Shown here: positions 1-11,971 of the stretch, one piece after another | How the letters are laid out: each line of letters begins with the position of its first letter | Numbering within the stretch: the stretch's first letter is position 1 | Assembly: GCF_043641665.1 (NCBI RefSeq) | Contig: NC_092191.1 | Span: 19,437,501 to 19,501,500, forward strand | Reading direction: 5' to 3' | Length of the DNA: 64,000 nt | DNA from: Enoplosus armatus | Lineage: Eukaryota > Chordata > Actinopteri > Centrarchiformes > Enoplosidae | Notes under the pieces: generated by a model | The model's input: the letters and a program-made list of their open reading frames with translations, nothing else | Database searches by the model: none | Told to the model about the DNA's origin: nothing | Translations under genes and position numbers: made by a program

Positions 1-439
1 CCTAGTGAAATTCCAGCAGCCACAGATTAACGTCACCGGATGCAAATTGCCACAGGCTGTGCAATTCACCTTTAATTATGAGCATGTGGGTGTTGGCTTA
101 TGTGAGCTGGTGCTCCGTTGCTGCAGGATTTCTCAAAGGCATGAGGCGGTGGTTGACTGGAATAAGTTTTTTCTGATGAAATTCAAATGAAACATACTGT
201 TTTTCATCAGCAGCCAGTTCTCACAGTCACTGTATGGGCGTAGACTTCTCATTACACTGAGATATAGTGCTGTGAAGAGTACACACACACACACACGGCA
301 GGCTGTAGGCCATACTGTAAATGTACTTTTTAAATTCATTTTTAGACACGCAGGATATCAAAAATCTTAAAAAAACGAAAGATCTGTGCTGAACATATGA
401 AATAAATATTAGTGAAAATCTCAGGGATACACTTTTAAT
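1..439. other. gene-free sequence with a short (AC)n run
   Basis: No exon or RNA gene can be supported here. The only structure seen is a perfect (AC)n microsatellite at about 281-296. Short open frames on both strands overlap each other, lack recognisable domains and look like chance ORFs. Confidence 0.6.
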
Positions 440-565
440 CAAGTCAAGTCAACGTTTATTATAGCCCAACATCTCAAAGGGCTGGACATGCAATCGATCA
501 AAGGACCGATGTATTAAAAGTGGTAAAAAATAAAATAAAATAAATGCAACACAATGAATACAAGT
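440..565 (+). repeat. interspersed repeat fragment, fish 'tttattatagcccaac' type
   Basis: The stretch contains a phrase close to 'gtttattatagcccaacat' followed by 'caaagggct' and an A-rich tail with TAAAA repeats. This resembles the 3' end of a repeat family that is very common in fish genomes. The assignment is from remembered resemblance, not an alignment. The class (LINE tail or SINE) is not resolved. Confidence 0.5.
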
Positions 566-599
566 GAAAGGCAGGTCCTGTAGTGAGAAATGAAGTTGG

Positions 600-3500
600 T
601 CAGAAAAGCGGGATACGGACTGACAACAAAGGGGTGAAAGGTCGATATGAAAGAGGGGTCTCCCTCGTTATTTTCATACCCGACTAATCAACGTGAATGG
701 GGCGGCTGTTTATCTGTGGCTAAACTGGGACAGAGATTTTGTTTGCCGTCGCATGCCCTGGAAACAAACGTCTGAGTAAAGGTGAAGTTGGACGGTCTGT
801 GGGATTTTCCTGACACTAAGTGTTCAGTGGAAATGACTTTAGTCGCAGTTTTGATGCGACTTTACAACTCTCACACTTTTAAAGTCCAATCGAAACTCAG
901 CTAACCGTGAAGCATTGTAGCTACTCAGTATGATGTACCACTTTACTTGGGGGTGCACAAACAAAGTAACTAATAATTAAGTAATTAGTAATGAGCGGCT
1001 GAACTAATCATTTCCTAATGATTAATTAATATAGTATCTCTCCCCCTGTTTTCTAATAACTCATCATTATCTACTATATAGTTCCTGATTCGTTCCTCTC
1101 TAATTCCTAAGTAACTGCTCCCTTTTTTTTGCGTACCGTATTGTAAAGTGCTACCTTATGATTTCTAAAACCCCCCAAAGAAAACTCGAGGTGTCTCAGT
1201 GATGGATGACAAATACACAGGGTCAGTGGATGTTACACCGTAATGTCAGGAGAGCTTCACGTGGGAAGGATAAAAAGAGGAGGAGGTGGGGAGAGAGAGA
1301 GACTGTTCCGTGTGTACAATTTCCTGTTATTATGTTTTGTTTGATGGAGTTTATCCAGTTGGCTCTGCTTGAGCAAAGAGGTGGGGGTGGAGGAGGAGAG
1401 CAACAAAAACAAAAGTGCATTTTCTTTTCCTCAAGTTTTTCCTGATCAAGAGCAATGGAGAATAACAAGAGAATGGCATTAATATTTGATGATTTGGGCA
1501 TGTTTGTTGAATTAAAGGATGAAAACTATTAGCTGAGGCAGGCAGGGAGATTTGTTAAAAATGCAAATTAATTCCGGAGTTTTTCTCTTTTTGTGGTTGG
1601 TGGGTTGGCTGATTCTCCCTCAGGAGATAAAAGAGCTTTTACGAAAGAAGCAGAGTTTTCTACTGTAAAATGCGCTCGATGGAACCTCAAGGCCTTGATT
1701 TCTGTATTAAAGTCCAACTGAAATTGAAATACATTTTTGCTCAGAAATAAGAATATATATAGCCCTCGTGTTTGTTTTGACCTGCGTGCTTATTAGGTCA
1801 AAGTTGTGCGTTTTGTCTTTTCCTTTATTTTTCTACAGTCTAAGATTCGTTCCTGTGTTCTCGTCAAATTTTCTCTTATTCGATTGGGCGCTGAAAATAT
1901 TGCTTTTGTAATATCATTGCGATTCCAACCGGCACACACGCTATTAACCAGCTGGGGACCGTTATTGTTAGCTGTTAGCTTAGTACCACCTGTGATTTGG
2001 GCCCTCAGTACGTGTCCCCGTGACTCCACATGTTGGTTACGTGTCCTGATTCGAGTCGGTGACATACGGGGTGCTGAAGGGACAGGACCACCCGTTGCTG
2101 TGATTTTTGACAGTCTGGACATTTGCCATCACCACAACTGGACCCATGACAGAAAGACAGCTAAAGCTAGCTAGCAGCGAATTCCTTTGTATCATGTGAG
2201 ACAAACACAGCTGCCGCTGACTCAGCAGGTGTTGAAATCAGTGCTAATGTGGTAAAAAAAAAAGAAAAAAGAAAAGAAGGTACCATTATAGTTAATATTT
2301 CCTGACCCGACAGTGAGGAGAAGTCTCTTGTATATTCTCTTGTTCGAACCAAGCAGGACTATGGGGCAGTGTGAAGGAGTGGCTTCCTCTTGTTGCCATA
2401 GTGACTGGGTTTCACGAGGACCAGGTATCACTATTTCATGGGGGCCCTGCTAAATAGAAGTTGTCAGCTGTCATGTGCTTGACGATTGACTTTGATCCGA
2501 GCTAATGATCGCTCTGTTCATCCCGGAGCCGCAGGACTTCATTCATTATGCTGTTGGCCTGAGCAGAATATGTGGAGGCCTGTGATTTCAGAAAGTGAGC
2601 TGTTTGACCGAGCGGATTCCCAGTCCTTGCTGGCTTCTTGATTTTGGATATTTACACCGCTATGATTAGGCTACAATCACTCATCCAGCATTGTGATGGT
2701 AATGTCATACAGAGGCTGATTTTTTGGTGTGCGCCTGTAGAGTTGGCTGGATCTCCTGTCTGCCTCCCCCGTGGACTGATTACTGATCAGACTAGCATTT
2801 CATATCAGCCTTGTGGGGGGAAATTAGAGGATTAGCAACAACTTCATGCTTATTCCCCTACGTATCTCCCAGGCCTCCAAATCCTGCAGAAGCCATTGTT
2901 ATTTTAAGTAGCTTGGCAATTGAGCGTGGAAGCAAGCTCTAATTCTCCCAAGTCTTCGGAGATGCGGAGCGGCAGAAAGCTAGCATTGTGGAGCTACCCC
3001 CCCCCCCCCCCCCCGCATGCTATTCATGCTTTTTCGTGATGTGAAAGTGAGCAACTGACAGTGGGCCATGACGCTGGCTGCCAGGACCTCTTCACTCCAA
3101 TCCGTGGTTCATACATAATAGATAAGTCACTGTAACTTACAGTACAGGGGCATAACTAGGCTAATGCCCAGATTTGCATATTTGTGCCGAATTCCATAAT
3201 TCATGAGTGTGCAGCAGGCAGCGATCCATGGTGCAAAGAGCCACCTTGGTCCATACGCCATATCTCAGGGGTTGATACCCACCATGTGTACTAACAGCAC
3301 GGTATTAAAAAAGCAGCATTGAAGCTGTCAATGCCAGGCACTTGGGAGCTGCGTCTTCATCATCAAAAGCCTCCGAGTCTAAACTCAGCCTTTGGGGAAA
3401 GCCTTATTAAAAGGCACACAGAATCTGATGACAGAATCACACAACAGGTCTCTTTTTTTCCTGCTTAATTTACTGCCATTCTGAAATAATGGGGCAGGGT

Positions 3501-5774
3501 AGGAGTGGGTGAAAGAGGAGACAGCGGAGGGCGGCGACACCTCCCAGTGAACACATTTCACGGGGCCACTTTTTCATCAAGAGGTTCAAGAAAGCCTGAC
3601 GCAGGCCATCATCGCCAAGTGTTATGAAGTAGATTTATCATTCCACTTGATGACGAGCTAAGTTATTTATTCATCACCTTTGTTCTCCGCCTGCCTCAGA
3701 CGAGTAGGCACACGCCAGCCACATCCCTCATTATTGGCGATCGTGTGTGTCATACATCCTTATTTTCTTCCCCCCTGTTCTCTATATGACACTCATGTCT
3801 TGTCATATTTGTCAGATTAATGGTTTCTGCCGCTTCGGAGGGATCATGACCCCGTCGCGTAGAGTGAGATTTGTTTTGATTCAGATGCCTCTGCTCCGGC
3901 ATATGCATCCATTTATTTTGTGTGGGTGTGCGCGGATATTTGTGAGGCTGCGGAAGGGAAAGTAACAGATAGCGATGTGAGATTTCCACTGGTTTCTGCT
4001 GGTGAAATATGTTCCTCGTCTGCCTGGTGGCCCGAGAGCAGAGCGCTTTAACGTAACGATTTCGCTGGAACAAGGCCCTTTTCCCATTAACGTGGAGATT
4101 ATCAGCGATGAAGAGGGACGTTTATTTTAAGGCAGCTTCATGAATGTTTTGCATATTGAAAGGAGTCGGATCAACCGCTGGATCCCCATTAGAAAAAGAT
4201 CAAGTGTTGGTGGTCATTTAGAAAAAAGAACCACATGTAGGGCAGCTTTTACTTTGCTGAAACCGTTTTTCTTTCTCTTTTGTCTGCTTTCCCTTTTCTT
4301 TACACATCACTGGTAGTAATTTTAAAAGGGGCCGATGAATACTCATGAGAACAAAATGTCATGTGTTGGTCGGTGCTCCTGGCCCGCGCTCTTGCCACCA
4401 CCAGAAGCAACATTTGACATTTGTTCTAAAGGCGAATCTCTGGGTTTGTCTAAATATGAAATTTGATCTTTAGCGACATTGATTTAGGTTTATTGCTGGA
4501 AGGTCAGACAACCTTAACAAAGGCAGCGATCCGCGCCTTGATTTCCAAGTTAAGCACAGAGGAGATGAAAACAACGACCTCGCAGTGCCCTTCAGATCAA
4601 AACCTTTGGTCCTTGTTAAAATTTCAGCAGCGCTACGTTATTGTTGAAGTAGAAAAACGGACTACCAAAAGATCCAACAGGTCTTTTACAAGTAGATGGT
4701 GATGCTGTTAACACTAAGTAAGTGTTCAACAAGACTCTCACGCACACGGATAAAGGCTAGTCACAGAGTAGGCTCCAGGGAAAGCTATCTGACCAGTGTT
4801 AACGGTGTCTCAGTCATGCTTACTGACGAGGGGTTTAGCAGCCATCTCTCGAGGCTGTGCAGGGAGCTGTCCGTGGTGCTGAATGGGACTGTTCGTCTTG
4901 GGTCTTGGAGGGGAGAATGCCCAAACGAGCACCTTTTCCTTTTTGCCATCTCAAAGAGGAATACCGTTTATCTGAAAGTTAGAATTGCACTTTGAAATGT
5001 GCTACTCCCCTGAAGGCAGAGATGAAACAAAGCGCTGTCACTTACCTATATGTAGGTTAAAAGTCTGATCTAAAAATAGTCAACATTACAACAGCAGTCA
5101 AAAGCAAGGATTTAATGCCATATTGTGTATTTACAACTGAAATAAAGATTGAATGCAACATCTATAGGGAACACTGTTAGTGCCCACAGGTCACATAAAC
5201 ACTGTTGCTTCCTATTGCAAAGCAGATATAGCTGCTTATCACCCCCCCCCACCCCCGCCCCCCACCCAAGTGTCACCTTACCGAAATAAATAAAAATGGA
5301 GTATCTTTCCACCCTCTGACTTTTCCAGAAAGTCTGAACTTGAAAGAACAGTGACTGTTCTACTTTTCATAAATATCCAGAGTCACGCAAAGTGTGAACA
5401 GGCACACAGTGCAATGCAGTTTCAGCTAAAGCCCTGCCATAAACACCACCCTACCTTTGTTCCCGTTGTAGAAGTTGTTGTAGAAGAGAGGTGTTCATTG
5501 AACTCAGTGGTTATTTTCAACGCTTAAGTTAACTGATACTGTATTGGAATTTTGACAGGTGTTTAGTCCACATCATTTATGTTTGTGGAGGAGCAAAAAA
5601 ATCTAGAAACACCTTACAGTTTGGAAAAAAAAAACAAAATGCAGGGAGTCTGGCTTGATATTAAGTGGTGCAGACAACCATGGAGAAAAAAAACCCAAGG
5701 CACTCAGGTCTTCAGGTGAAGTAATATTAGCCATGCAGCGCCTCCTTCTTCCAATGTGAACCTCACAAAATAAT
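600..5774. other. gene-free region with possible conserved non-coding blocks
   Basis: No convincing exon is present. A pure C run of 18 lies at 2997-3014 and a C-rich tract at about 5241-5270. The blocks around 3300-3480 and 3560-3740 are balanced in composition, free of simple repeats and rich in TAAT, ATTA and TGACAG-like motifs, as in developmental enhancers. The opposed ORFs at 1793-2174 are unrecognisable and overlap on both strands, so they were not called as genes. Confidence 0.5.
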
Positions 5775-6072
5775 ACAGGATTCGTCGACAGACTGAAAGT
5801 AACTGATAATCGTTTATTATTTATTCATGAATTAGTCATTTTACAAGCAGGCATCGTCTGGGTCGTGCTTCTCAAATGTGATGAGTTGTGCTTTTCTTTG
5901 TAATGATAGTGAATTGAATATCTGGGGGTTTTGGTGTCCGTCTAAAAAAATAATTTTGAATACAATTTGAAGACATCACCTTCTGAGACATTGTGCATTT
6001 TTGCCACTACTTTTTGCCATTACACAAACTAAATGATTATCTGGTAAAATTATCAGTACATTAATTGACCGT
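5775..6072 (+). repeat. diverged copy of a 'gattaatcgatt' interspersed element
   Basis: The segment runs from 'gattcgtcgacagactg' through 'ctgataatcgttta' to 'catta attgacc'. Its overall order resembles a short non-autonomous element widespread in fish, which begins 'aactaacgattatt' and ends 'attaatcgttgcagc'. It is the weakest of four related-looking copies in the window (compare 7588-7870, 11315-11566 and 61530-61735). Confidence 0.35.
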
Positions 6073-6079
6073 TTAAAAA

Positions 6080-7587
6080 TAATCTTTAGTTGTAATGCAG
6101 TGCAAACAATACAGACATTACAGGGCTGCTGGATAGGATTGTCTTACAGTGTGAAATGCAGTGCAGAGGCCTGTTTCCTTTGTCATATTACATCATGTCA
6201 CAGATTTTTATGACTGATTAATTGCTTTTTTTTGGCTTGATTTTACTTGTGTACTACATTAGCCATGAGTTTGATAGTCTGCTCTGTATTGTTACTGAAG
6301 TGTTTGTGACAGCGTGTGGTATTATTATCTGGGGGGATATAAAGATATAATCAGCATGGATTTGTTAATGCGACCATAATTTAAAGCATTTACAGATTAG
6401 CTTCCTATTGAATTACCCGTGTCCTTCTTTCAGATTTGTTTAATTTTTCTTTCCATTTCAGTTGACAGCATATTTGTTTACTCGTTCTAATCTTGTAATT
6501 ATATCATTTGTTGTTTTCCACAAATCTACAGTGCGCGCGTGGCAGATGTTCGGCATGTTTATCATTAAGTGTTTATTCTTTGACCAGTTAATAATTACAA
6601 GCAGCGATAATTTGGGTGTAAGAGGATAATGATGATCATTTTCATATTTGCTCTTAGTTTTTTTTTTTATCATTTAGGCAAATGTGCCTAAAAAAAGCCA
6701 CATTATCTCATAAATGAGATTTAAGCAAATGACAGTAAATAATATGCAGCCGAAAATGAATTGGAAATGATTTGTGTTTAAAAAGATTTCTCTCTGTTGT
6801 TACTGATATGTTTAAGTAAAAGATGACGGTTCACTTACATTGCATTTTGCATTGAACCCACTTACTAGTGTTCATTTTAGTGTCAGGTAAATATTTCACG
6901 CCATGCATGCAAAACACATGTTCGATTTATGTGTGTATGCAAATTCCATTATTGGAAATACTTGTGCTGCTGGGGCTTTGCCACATATTTTGTCATATCT
7001 GAGTATCACATAGGGAGTAGACAAACAGATTTGTCCAGATTCGTGTTCTACAGTATTTATTGTGCAGTGCACATTCACACCACGCTTTTACAGAGGTATG
7101 AAAATGTGTTCATACAGATTTCTTTTTTACATTATATATTTATATTTGATAAGATCTTTTTGTTAGTTCGAAGAGAGCGTGCGTGATAAAAAAAAAAAAA
7201 ACTGCCCCAGTTAACAGGATAACTCGGGGCTAGCTCGGCCCAATAAAAATTTTCGGCCCTCACCTTCACAATGAGTTTTCATCACACGGCTGCCTCTTTA
7301 CATCATATCCCCCTTAATAAACTGCAATAGGATTACAAGGTGTAGGCTGTGATCTGCTCCAGAGGTCTGGTGCACAGAAGGGATTAGGTATGGCATTTGA
7401 TGTCAGCTTCCAAGGTTTCAAAGAATGATATACCATCCTCATTTCATCACTATATGTAAAAATACAGAGACGGTGGTTTTGGCCATTGTCTGCAATAGCA
7501 CTGAGAGTGAGCTCAGGTTTTGTGGTTCACAGCTTTGAAAGGAAGTGTGAGTCGCAGGTTGAATATTCTCATGCGAAATATATTTAC
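6080..7587. other. AT-rich gene-free region
   Basis: No exon is recognised. A 13-base A run lies near 7189-7201. The block at about 7200-7340 (CCAATAAAAATTTTC, CTTAATAAACTG and similar) has the look of a conserved non-coding element but no measurable evidence is available from one sequence. Confidence 0.45.
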
Positions 7588-7870
7588 AGCTGAAACGATT
7601 AGTCGATCGACCGAAAATGAATCAGCAACAATTTTAATAGTTGATTCGTTGTTTAAGTCATTTTCAAGCAAAAATGCCAAAAGTTCACTGGTTTCAACCT
7701 CTGAAGTGTGAATATTTTCTGGTTTTCTTAGTTTTCTATGGTAGTGTATTTAATATTATTGGGTTTTCAAAACAAGCATGCTTGGGCTTTAGGCAATTGT
7801 GATGGGCATTTTCCGACACTTTGTAGAATACGTAATAAATGAATAATCATCAGAATAATCAAATCTAGAT
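7588..7870 (+). repeat. interspersed element of the 'gctgaaacgattagtcgat' family
   Basis: The copy begins at 'agctgaaacgattagtcgat' and contains 'caattttaatagttgattcg', 'aaaaatgccaaa' and 'gaatattttctggttttctta'. This is the internal order of a short non-autonomous DNA element (hAT-like) common in percomorph fish. Similar order is seen at 11315-11566 and 61530-61735. Family membership rests on shared phrases, not on an alignment. Confidence 0.6.
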
Positions 7871-10800
7871 ATTTTTCGACATGTCTAGCATGTTGAACTA
7901 CCTAAAAAGATTCCACCCAATGTGAGTTTGAGTGTATTTGAATTCAAATTGAATTGAAAGGCGACAGAAGTTGGGGTTGTATTGCTGTGTTTGTGTAAAA
8001 TGCAAGAAATCAGAGGTTATTCCTACTTTACTCTCTAAACTACTAGTATTCTGTAAGGTATGTTTTTTTTCTCAAATAGGTAAAGTCATTAAAGAGGACT
8101 AAACACATCCTTTGAATTGTATTCTGCTCAGAGGCGTTTGTGCAGCTCTATCTGTGCATTGATGTATTCCAGAGCAACAGATGCAGCTGCATTGGCCTGT
8201 GATTTAATGCAAGGAGCACTCCACACGGGAAAACTCATTGCCCAGCAAATTAAACCATTACCTCCCCAGTTGGATTTAAATATGGAGAAATGACTCATTT
8301 AATGTCCGATTACTCCCTAATACAGCCATCTAAACAATGGCGACCACTCATTCACACCAGTAAAATCTGCTCCTTTGCAAGATAAGGGTGGCAATCGCTC
8401 GTCAGGGTCACAGTGAAGTTTTATTAAAAGATGCACGCCAAGAACGCAAAATAATTCATCTGCTCGGATTCATTATGAGATGGTTCTCTGGTCTGAAGAT
8501 TCGTCTTCATTATCCAGCCAAGCACCCGGCAGATAACACCGCCTCATTTGCTTTCCGAGCCGCAATTTTCCCAGAGCGATAATGCGGCCTCTCTTTTGTA
8601 TGGCTGTGGTAAAGACAAGCAAGCCATTTTCAATATGCACGCAGGATTACAAAGGTTAATCATCAATTTAAAGCTAATCTTTGTTAAATACCAATAGAAG
8701 CATGGTGTGTGCTCGAGACTGATATAATCAGGCAAACCCCAAAACAATCCTCTATCTAAATGAAGTGAAAGATTGTTAATCTAGGCTTTACAGCAGGGGT
8801 TGATGAGCGGAGGAAGGGGGGAGGATTGCATCACACTTCCCGACTACTGTTCCATTGTTCCACTGTTTGCTAAATTTAGTTGTCGAGTCTTTCGGGCGAA
8901 CCTCTGAGACTGTGCCACTTAGGCTGAGAGGGTCCCCAACAAAGCACGCACATTCTCTCGCCGAGGTAAAGTGTTCTTGGTCCCAACCTGCTTCAGCTTT
9001 GAGGACTTTGAGGAAAAAGTAACTCACATGTATCTGCCCTTGCTTCATTGTTGCTATGGAGTTGAGATAATTATGGAGTTTTTAAAATTATGCAATCAAG
9101 GATGAGATCCCTCTCGCCCTGTCTGGGAAAATGAGTAATTAATTTTCTCCCTTTCGTCTCGGTTAATATGCAGGCGACAGGGAACACCGGATCCTAGTCA
9201 TTATCTGGTCTGGTCTGGTGAAACATGGCGGCCAAGTTGGTTAATTAAAATGTGAGCCAGCTCCCTTCCATCCCACCCTGTTCATATTCATCAAAGGTGG
9301 CACTTCATGATACCAGAACAAGTGTTTTAAGGTATCCAGCCTGGAACATTTTGGGGTCTGTTGGTTTTGAATAGGTCTAAAATATAAGTTTGACATTATT
9401 TTTTGCCTAACTTGTTGACTAATGAGATAAGTTCAGGACAAAACCTCACATTTCCCTGTTAACCTAAGCCATCTGAGTCTCTGGGGCAGGAATTTACAAT
9501 AATGGGAAATAGAATCAGCGCACCTTAATGGCTGAGGCAGTAATTCCATTGACAAGGTAGACTTCTTTAATAAAGATAAGCCTCCAAGAAAATCAATAAC
9601 CTGAACTAATTTCGAAAGGACTCAAGAGTTGTCTAGACAAACACAGCACTCACACCTCCCCAAACAAGCCTCACAAACCCATTTTTTAAAAGGCCCTTAT
9701 TCATTGATATTGCTCTGAGAACAAACCAAGGCTGTTTTCTCATCTTTGCTACAAGACACAGTAACAAAGCAGACCGGCAAGCAATCCTGCAGATGCCCTT
9801 TTGGTGATTCTTTTTATTTCCCCATTAGGCCTCTGATGCTGGGTCCACAAACTTCTCTAATTAAGAATTCGTCTTCAGCAAATTCACCCATAAAATGGCC
9901 CTCGCTGCAGAACGTGGGCCGATAAAAGGAGTTATTGGGCCTGCGACCTCCTTTGCCTCTTATCTCCCATAAACACTTCAGTTGGTTTTACAGGGCCATG
10001 GAGGCAGCAGAACGAGCAATAAGCCAAAGGGGAATAGTGGGGGACTGATGACTTATTCATGAAGGACGGCGCAACAAGACGGCACAGATGAAATTGACGG
10101 CGAGAAGTCCTCATACTATAAGTTGTTATGTAGTTCTGATAAGACTTGTCTTGTACTTGAAGTTGATTAGTCTTTGGCCTGGGCTTCATTTCAATATGCA
10201 CCACACAGATGTTTTTAAGGATCAAATGCAGAGTGCTTGTGCTCTTTTTCTTTGGGAGGGGGGGAAATATGAATTAATACTGCATACTCATTAGCTTTTA
10301 GCAGGGCTCCAACATTAGCGTGTGGGTTTACCATCACACCAGCAGAGACAAAGCTCCGCTCTGCTATGAAAGTCACCCTGCTGAAATGACATGATGTTTT
10401 ATTCCCTCTATCTTCTTAACCTGATTCTGTCACATACCCGGAACTGCACGCGCACGGATATTGTCATTAAGTCTCAGACAGGTCTTTTCAGCTAGCTAAA
10501 TGAGCCTGAATTCGTCACATGCATCTCACCTAACAACTCTGCTTTTCCTTTTCATGTGCATCAAATTCAGTTAAATCCAGGGGTGTTTTTTTTTTTTTTT
10601 CTTACCCACAACTCATCTCAGTTTGTGCATGCTCTACTGAATTAAACTGATGGCAAATCCCGCCTCGCTATGCAGGCTGAACACAAGAGGTGTACGGTAG
10701 GATTGCACTCAAACTGCTGCCAGTGTTGTGTTCACCAGAAAGAACAAGAGGAGAAAGTATAAAGTAACTGAGAGTGCCAATACTTGTGGTTAGCCTTCCT

Positions 10801-11314
10801 TGAAAATGTCGGTAAACAGAGCCGCGCTGGTTGTGGAAAGTCGGCTTAGAAGCAGATGTAAAGCCCAGCTGGCACGAGACTTTTCATTTCCTCTCAGGCA
10901 GAGTGGAAATTTTCCACTGAGGTGCAGCCGACTAGCTGCCCGATGCTACATGGGCAACAGTGTGCAAATGTTGAAAACAATGTAATGATAGAGCGTGCGA
11001 CAGCCACGCGGCGCTATGATGGTTTACATCCTCCCCCTGTCTCTGCCCAGTCAGACCTCTGAAGCCCTCCCTGCCAGAGAGGCAGAAACGGAGCTGGAGA
11101 TTGTTATTATAGATAAACACTTCCCTTACGATCTAGTTTGCCCTGCAAGTAGGAAATTACAAAGATGTCGCTCAAAGTTGAGCACAGAGGCAACTGCTTT
11201 TATTTGCCTCCGAGGTGCCAGTGGGCGCAGTAGCACACTGTGCTCGGCATCTCGGCATGGGATGCGTTTGCGTTCAGTCGATGGTCATTTTGAGAAATCA
11301 TTTACATATTTGTG
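7871..11314. other. gene-free region with enhancer-like blocks
   Basis: No exon is supported. The blocks at about 8150-8600, 9060-9250 and 9480-10300 are free of simple repeats and dense in homeodomain-type words (TTTAATG, ATTAAT, CTAATTAAG, TAATTAATTTTC), CCATT and TGACAG. Such texture is typical of conserved non-coding elements near developmental genes. Conservation itself cannot be seen from one sequence, so this is inference. Confidence 0.35.
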
Positions 11315-11566
11315 GAGCTGAAACACACCGTCGCTTAATTGACTGGTCGATAGAAAAATGAATCGGAAACAATTTTGATAATAGATGAATCATTTCGGTT
11401 GTTTAATTAAGCAAACATATTCGCAGGTGCTATTTCAAACTGAATATCTTCGGTTTTGGACTGTTGGCCAAAACAAGACGTTTGAGGATGTTATCTTGGG
11501 CTCCCAGAACCTTTTGAAATAGATATGTGACAGATGAATTGATAAACAATCATTCGTTGCAGCCAA
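11315..11566 (+). repeat. interspersed element of the 'gattaatcgatt' family
   Basis: The copy starts at 'gagctgaaacacaccgtcgc' and passes through 'gactggtcgatagaaaaatg', 'caattttgataatagatg', 'ctgaatatcttcggttttgg' and 'aaaacaagacgtttgagga'. It ends 'caatcattcgttgcagcc'. Start, internal order and end match the fish family also seen at 7588-7870 and 61530-61735. Confidence 0.65.
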
Positions 11567-11708
11567 GTTATACTCCAAAAGGCTAGCATCTTTTTGATTT
11601 TAAAACAAAAGTTTGCCTGAATTGTGCTATTGTGACAAGTCTGTCAAAAACAATAGTCAGAGCCTGTATGAACATTGAAACAGGTTTAGCTTGCTGTAAT
11701 CATCCCTT

Positions 11709-11971
11709 CATACTGGCCATTAAAAGATGCCTTCCTAATGTGCCTCCAGTCTAAGTGATGGGGGACAAAAGCCACAGTTATTGCAGCCTTTAGTGTAACA
11801 TTTCTTCTTTGTGTTTCCCTGGACAGTGTTTCCCTTGTGAGCTGCAGCGGATAGTAACAAAAACAGAAAGTTTGTACTTAAAAGGCTGTAACTTTGGAGG
11901 GTATCCCCTTGGTTTTCACTCAGACTGCTGAAGCCTCATATTAATTGCACATTGGATTAATGGCCAGTATG
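11709..11971. mobile_element. short foldback/MITE-like element with 14-bp perfect inverted termini
   Basis: The left end CATACTGGCCATTA (11709-11722) is the exact reverse complement of TAATGGCCAGTATG at 11958-11971. The interior includes 'gtgatgggggacaaaa', 'cctggacagtgtttccc' and 'ctcagactgctgaagcctc', which I recognise as phrases from a common fish foldback repeat. There is no coding capacity. Target-site duplication was not resolved. Confidence 0.7.

Noticed and set aside
1793..2174. Overlapping 109- and 122-codon frames on opposite strands
   Set aside because: Neither resembles a known protein. Two long frames over the same bases point to composition, not coding.
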